Of a stretch of DNA of 64,000 nt, positions 58,058 to 64,000 are shown in pieces. Position 1 is the first letter of the stretch, and each line of letters begins with the position of its first letter. The position numbers were made by a program, and so were the translations under genes. This stretch comes from Zanthoxylum bungeanum (Eukaryota; Streptophyta; Magnoliopsida; Sapindales; Rutaceae), in assembly GCA_019454045.1 (NCBI GenBank), contig SKCR01034824.1, positions 33,288 to 97,287 on the forward strand. Reading direction: 5' to 3'. The notes beneath the pieces were generated by a model. It was not told where the DNA came from, searched no databases, and saw only the letters and a program-made list of their open reading frames with translations.

Positions 58058-60216
58058 TCTAACGACCCAAAATGTTTAGCTCGCTTTTAGACGCTTTGAA
58101 TTTTTCTTTCCCGGGTTAGTAAGTAATTTCCGAAATCTATTAGAACTAATGATTATTTATTTTGGTCAAGCCCAAATTTCCATAGTCTTGTTTTGGGCCC
58201 AAAATTATAAAATTTGAGAGAAATAAGTCCAAGCCCATTAGTTAATAAAAAGAAGTGAGTGAGAGCCCAAGGCCCAATTGTTGAAGTTACTACACTTTCT
58301 AGAAATTTAATAAGTAATAGAAATAATAATTAAGACAAAAAGGAAAAGAAAAAGAAAAACACTTTCTTCTTCTTTTGGTTCTGGACGTGGGCATTGAGAG
58401 GGGAAAAGAGAGGGAAAATTGCAAGTTTCTTGCCAAATAATTTGAAGTCAAACAAGATAATCCACTCAATTTAAATTCAAAGAAAGGAAAAATGAGGCTT
58501 TTGGTGCATTGTGAAGAAAGAAAAAAGATTGAATCAAGGTGAGGGTTCTTAACCCAAACTTTTAATGATTTTTATTTTGGTAGTTGGATGATGGTAGTGA
58601 GCTAATGACTTGATAATAATGAAGTTTGGATGATTTGTGTTGAAGAAATGGGTGTTTGGGAAATTTTAGATTTGTTATTCAAGTTTGTTGATTTAGTAAG
58701 GATGATGGGATTTGATGGTGTTTGGGTGTTAAGAGTGTGTTATAATGATGCATTAGATGATATATTTGCTTGTGGATGTGTTGTAGATGTAGTATTTGAT
58801 TGGGATTGTGTGGGATTGGATTTTGGGGGCTAGTCACGGTGAAACAGAATCTACCCCTGGAAAACGACGATGGGTCGCGATGCGCAGCTTGCGCCATGAC
58901 GCCGGCGAGGTAGAGAAGTACATGAATTTAGCGTTAGTGCGTCATGACGCAAGCCTTATGCGCGTCGCGATGCGATGACCAAAAATCAGAATTTTCTTTA
59001 GGGAATGCGACGCGTAACCAAGTTTGGATATTGTTTTGCAATTCATTTGAGGAATAGAAAGGTTCTAATGGGGTAATCCAATAGGGTTAAGGAATTTTTT
59101 GTGATTATGAATCGTATCTTATAACTGCTGATTCTAACTCCGTATATTCTTTATATATACTCGACAGGAGCCGCGCTCGCCCCCAGCGACGTGAATGGAA
59201 CTTAGCTTGACTTCTAATCTGTGAGTGGAGATTTATTTTCTTACAAATTGATTTTATAATTATTTGTCTCAGATTAAAATTTATTTCAAGACTTACTTTT
59301 AACATTTTTAGGGCGTTAGCCTTGTTTACATGTTAAATGAGATTTGATTTAAAAGTTTTAAAGTTTATTAGCATCATTTTTATATTTTTCGAGGCATGGG
59401 GGAAAAACCATCCTCAGCTCTTATTTATGGAATTGACGGACATAGACCGTGTGCACACGTAGATTAGGGCTAGGGGACAGCGATACGTAACGCCCATAGA
59501 CCCTAGTTTCAGAGCTCGAAGGGTATCACAGATCCATATCCCCAGTTCTAGTTTGTGGCTTGGGGGACGGTGATACGTAACGCCCTAAGACCACCAGTTT
59601 CAGGGACATGAGTGGCATGCTTTAGGGGACGTTTGCACTTCTGGCTCCAGTTAGGCGTATGGGGGGACAGTGATATGTAATGCCCCCATGCGTCCAATTT
59701 TTCTACAGCACCAGAGTTATCTTTTTCAAAATATTTTCAAAAAAGCTTTAAGTATAAATGGTTTCATATGATGTTCTGATTTGTTTTCTTATTTTTGTAG
59801 CTCCACTCACTGAGATCCTCAGGACTCACCCCACCACTTCCCAGTTCTTTTGCAGGACACTCCTTTTGGTGAGCCATGTGCCGTTTTGGAGACCCAGTTC
59901 AAGGACAAGTGTTACACTGCAGTCACTAGTCGTCGGTCCATCATTCCATAGCTATATTCATCTAGAGTGTAGTCTTCTGAGGAGTCATTTTGTTATATTA
60001 TTGACATGAGATGGATGATGTTTATACATTACATTTACTTTTGATTATGTATATATGTATGTGTTTCTATTCATGGTCTTATATACTGGTTTATTTAAGT
60101 GTCCAAATTGCATAGTATAGAAATATGAAGTAAGTGTCCTAGTTCAAGTGTTAGAGGCTAAGGCGACAGTGGGATCTATTGTCTGCCGGTAACATTTCCG
60201 TATTGGGGATGTTACA
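58058..60216 (+). mobile_element. 3' LTR of the chromovirus
   Basis: 2159 bp from TCTAACGACCC (TG mutated to TC) to GGGGATGTTACA. Carries the GGCGATACGTAACGCCC ladder (59470-59690) and CpG-rich blocks (58850-59015) seen in the palindromic LTRs at 2221-7372, so the two LTR families are related but clearly diverged. Flanked on the right by TTAAT. The matching left flank and 5' LTR are not found upstream of gag. Confidence 0.85.
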
Positions 60217-60761
60217 TTAATATAGCTGGTGTAATGCATGGTATATCGAGTTCTATTCCCAAAGATCCTTACCTCAAGTAAAAAGTTCATTTGTTCATAG
60301 TTTCTTAATGTAAACTCATGTTTCTAGGGTATATTATGTTTTAAAACACCCAAGGCTAAACAAAAGCTGAATATTGTTGTTGAATTTAGACAAATATTCA
60401 ACATATGATGGTTAACTTATTAATATAAGATGTTATAAAATATGAATATCATAATACTTGTTGGTTTGGTTATTGTCCTACGTTGATGCATCGTGGATCG
60501 ACCTACTTGGACATGTCGTGTGGATCGACCTGCCTGGACATATCGTGGTGGGTCAAGGGGCAACACCCCCATGGTGGCTCGAGGCAATGCCCCCAAAAGT
60601 AAAATAAAATTCAAAAGAAAAGTTAATCGAAATAATTGATTTCGTGGCATTTGACGTGAAAAGACATGAATTATTGCGACAATGGACCTCATTATCGTGA
60701 CAATAAGACCTGAAGACGTGATGAACATTCTAACTCTCATTGTCGCGACAATAGATCCTAA
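60217..60761. other. Unassigned repeat-like sequence
   Basis: No coding frame. Contains two copies of a TGTGGATCGACCTRCYTGGACAT-like unit (near 60490-60545), the complementary-looking pair AAGGGGCAACACCCCC and GAGGCAATGCCCCC, and three TCGYGACAAT motifs (60672-60752). The style suggests a further old LTR fragment. Ends at CCTAA, the presumptive target duplication of the next element. Confidence 0.5.
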
Positions 60762-62747
60762 TGTTGGTTACTATAATTAGTCCCAAGGAAAGATTAAGCT
60801 TATGAAATACAACAAAATGAATATATATAATAAACTTGAAGCATGGCGGAATCATACTTACAAAGCTTTTGTGATGAAAAGATGAACAAAGGTTGAAGCT
60901 CCAAGATCCTTGAAGTTTCGGCCAAGAGGAGAAAAGAGTTGAAAGCTCCAAGCTTGTGTATTCCAAGCTCCAAGGTGGTTTCCCTATCACCTAATTTGAT
61001 TCCTTGCTTGTGCTAGCAAAAATGGAGAATGAGAAAATAATTTTCTGCCTTGTTGGTGCAGCTCACGGCGTGAGCAAGAGAGGAAGAGAGGAGAGTGTTT
61101 CACTTTTGATTTTGTTTCCTTTGCATGCCAAAAAACGTGAATGACCAAGGAAAATGAAAAGTGAAGTGATATCTAATACCAAAAGAATTTTTTAATGCAA
61201 AAAATCCTTCCAAAACCGTGCATGGCTTTCCCTCCAAAATGAATCCATCATTTGCTATCATTACCATACTTTGAGATTAGAGACAATGCATCATCCCTCA
61301 AAGGTGACTAGATACATTCACTATCTATTCGTATTAAGTAATGAGATATCGCGATGTGATTTGCGGATATCACTCGATTCAAAATACGAATGTGTCCGCA
61401 AGCATTTTCGGGCTCGGTTTCGTTAATTCCAAATTAACGAATTTCCATCGCGACGTGAATTGAATAATTACGCCTTGCGAAATTACTATTCAGTTCGCTA
61501 ATGAATTAATTCTAAATTAATTCGTTTGCCCGAATTAAAATCCGATTTTAATTCCGCGTCGAAATCTAATTTCATTTAATAATATATCGAATATATTATT
61601 TTATCGATTAATTCCAGATTAATCGATCTCTCTCTCTCTCCTAATAAGGCATTTTATCCAAGATAAAGTTTCTCCGTTATTAATCCAAGATTAATAAAGT
61701 TCGAATCAAACATCATAGGTGAATCTTCAGGAAGCGACCCAAGAGATCTCCGGATATGTTGGCAGTAAATACGGTCGTTGGATAATCCAAACACGTACGT
61801 ACCTCGTACTACATTTTTACCGATTTACAAGACAAGGTTGGCTTCTAGCAAAGCGCCATGCCTACCCAATTCTCCAGAAATATTCTTACTGTAATATTAG
61901 ATCTATATCAAGCGTAGTATACCGTAGTATTGCGTACATCGATCCAGTATCGGACGATCACATGTTAGGCCTGGGGCTGGAAATGTGTCTGCCCCGTACG
62001 AAACATATATCGGACATCAAGCAACTAGTCTCTTTAAATCGGGCAATACTGACCTAGTCATATTGTCCCGACGGTTGCAACCTTTTATAGAGCACTAGTT
62101 CTGTATCCTGCGTGATCATCAACTCCATATGTCTGAAGTGACACTTCCATCTTGACATCACACCCAGTGCACTACGATTCCTGATAAACCCAGAAGAGGT
62201 GAACACAGAACCAGTTAAGGTCCCCCAACCACCAAAACCAAAGTTTACCTATTGTCGCAAGTACTAGCGATGCAAGTCTCAGGTTAAGACCATATACACC
62301 TACCCTGATGCGGCCTCCCATAGACACGCAGACATACTACCAATGGGATTCCGCGGGGTCTATCCAGAGCGAAGCTGTTTTCCGTACCATCGGTAAAACA
62401 CAACCTCCTATCGCACTTGCATAAGTATCCTATACTTAAATATATGAGAACTATGCCGTTGTGCCCTCACAACATGCACAAGTGTAGTACTAGTCTATTC
62501 CGCATTATCGATGTCTGATCTCGATAATACTCCGACTAGGGATATTTAATGATTTAAACCTTTATGTATTGATACTGTCTCATATCATCTCAATACGGAA
62601 TTAATCATATGGACTTTCGCCATTTATATATCAAAGTAAATAAATTACAAAACGGCAAAAGGCAATTTCATTATCACATAGTTAATTTTGTACAATAATA
62701 CAATATCATTTACAAAACAGTGACGCTATGGGTCATAATGTCTAACA
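60762..62747 (-). mobile_element. 3' LTR of copia element 4 (family A)
   Basis: 1986 bp from TGTTGGTTACTATAATTAG to TGTCTAACA. Related to the family A LTRs (for example 'ccgtttgcccgaattaaaat' and 'cgtacgaaacatatatcgg' blocks) but more diverged in the first 900 bases. Followed by the complement of the polypurine tract (ATCTCCCACTTGG, 62748-62760). The left flank is CCTAA; the right end of the element is outside the window. Confidence 0.9.
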
Positions 62748-64000
62748 ATCTCCCACTTGGCCTATAGCCAGTCACTCCATCTATACCTGAACTATGTTAT
62801 GTCGTTCAAACACTTGCGGATAAACAGCTTTCGTCAGCGGATCTGCAATGTTGTTATCTGATGCGACCTTCTCGACTTTTACATCGCCACGATGTATAAT
62901 CTCCCGAATCAGATGGTAACGCCGAAGAACATTCTTGGATCGTTGATGAGACCTTGGTTCCTTAGCTTGTGCTACAGCCCCGTTATTGTCACAATACAAT
63001 GGAACGGGCTCAGCTGCTAACGGAACTACTCCTAATCCAATTAGTAACTTTCGGATCCAAACTGCCTCCTTTACTGCTTCCGATGCAGCAATATACTAGC
63101 TTCTGTCGTTGAATCGGCAACAGTATCTTGCTTGGAAGATTTCCAGCTCACTGCTCCGTTATTCAAAAAAAAATGTACCCGGATTGCGACTTGAAGTCGT
63201 CCTTGTCGGTTTGGAAACTTGCATCGGCATACCCAGATACCACAAGTTCTCCTTCTCCATAAATTAAGAAAGCATCCTTAGTTCGTCTAAGATACTTAAG
63301 GATATTCTTAACTGCCATCCAGTGACCTTCACCTGGATCGGCCTGATAGCGACTGCACATGCTCAAAGCATATGACACATCAGGTCGTGTACATATCATG
63401 GCATACATGATCGATCCGACTGCCGAGGCGAATGGTATCCGACTCATGTTATCTTCTCTTCTTGAGTCTTAGGACACATGTCCTTAGACAGAGAGGTACC
63501 ACGTAATATTGGCATCAATCCCTTCTTGGATTGATCCATGCTGAATCGCTTCAACACTTTGTCAATATATGTAATCTGGGAGAGTCCAAGCAGCTTTCTA
63601 GATCTATCCCGGTAGATCTTTATTCCCAGAATAAAGGCTGCTTCTCCCAGATCTTTCATGGAGAATTTTAATGAAAGCCAAGCTTTCACCGACGTTAGCA
63701 TGGGAATGTCATTGCCTATAAGCAAACATCGTCGACATAAAGGACAATAAAAGTCAGTGCTCTCCCACTAACCTTCTTGTATACACAAGGGTCATCATCA
63801 TTTTGTATGAAATCATATTCTTTTATGATCTCATCAAAACGCTGATTCCATGACCGTGATGCTTGCTTCAATCCATAAATGGATCGATTTAATTTACAAA
63901 CCTTGTTTGCAAGTCTAGGTACAATAAAAACCGTCAGCTGTTGCATATAAACATCCTCCAAAAGGTTTCCGTTAAGGAAAGCGGTTTTAACGTCCATCTG
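62748..64000 (-). pseudogene. pol: Copia element 4 RNase H and reverse transcriptase, cut by window end
   Basis: Minus strand, entering from the window edge: MDVKTAFLNGNLLEDVYMQQ, SIYGLKQASRSWNQRFDEII, IVLYVDDVCLIGND (catalytic YVDD, with a frame break just after it near 63720), SMKDLGEAAFILGIKIYRD, KVLKRFSMDQSKKG. After a break near 63445: CTRPDVSYALSMCSRYQADP and KDDFKSQSGYIFF. RNase H: YCDNNGAVAQAKEPRSHQRS, DNNIADPLTKAV. Lesions are few, so this is the best-preserved family A pol in the window, and its relatives could have moved defective copies such as element 1. Confidence 0.92.

Noticed and set aside
60480..60760. TCGCGACAAT-type motifs as operator-like regulatory sites
   Set aside because: Only three imperfect copies in repeat-like sequence next to an LTR; nothing links them to a gene.

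Overview
The window looks like gene-poor, repeat-rich chromatin from a flowering plant, probably a eudicot. It is AT-rich and almost entirely made of Ty1/copia and Ty3/gypsy LTR retrotransposons inserted into one another. I see no intact host gene, no rRNA or tRNA gene, no CRISPR array and nothing bacterial. The only trace of a cellular gene is an intronless, broken LOG-like (cytokinin-activating phosphoribohydrolase) sequence at 1425-2076. The species cannot be named from this sequence.

Layout. Bases 1-265 are the end of a copia LTR (family A). From 266 to about 10020 lies what I read as the 3' half of an old Tat/Athila-like gypsy element: a pol scrap, the LOG-like pseudogene, polypurine tracts and an LTR beginning at 8652. 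It is split by a 5.15-kb near-palindrome (2221-7372), which is two chromovirus-type LTRs in inverted orientation flanked by a TTTTC duplication. From 10297 to 60216 a single Tekay/Del-like chromovirus (plus strand) forms the scaffold. Its roughly 7 kb of gag, pol and 3' LTR are spread over 50 kb in four pieces: 10297-11363, 13320-14547, 36635-39251 and 57996-60216.

The insertions that split it are: (i) a solo copia family A LTR in gag (11364-13314, TSD AGCAT); (ii) in the RT domain, a large non-coding LTR element with 2.3-kb LTRs (14548-36630, TSD GTGA, minus orientation, Ogre/Tat-like primer site, LARD-like), which itself contains a related solo LTR (18965-21961, TSD CCTTC) and a full-length but badly decayed copia family A element (22132-32033, minus); (iii) in the last codons of pol, copia element 2 (39252-57990, plus, TSD GAAGG), whose 3' LTR is split by copia element 3 (47389-56886, minus, TSD TATAT). 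From 60762 to the window end is the 3' LTR, RNase H and RT part of another copia family A element on the minus strand.

The target-site duplications fix the relative order: the chromovirus came first, then the elements inside it, then the elements inside those. All coding regions carry stops or frameshifts. Several stops are C-to-T changes at CGA or CAG codons, the pattern expected of methylated, silenced DNA. The most unusual observations are the palindromic double-LTR integrated as one unit, the LOG-like sequence inside a retroelement 3' region, and a leader segment of about 270 bp shared in the same sense by copia element 2 and the unrelated LARD-like element. LTR identities quoted are by eye, not computed.
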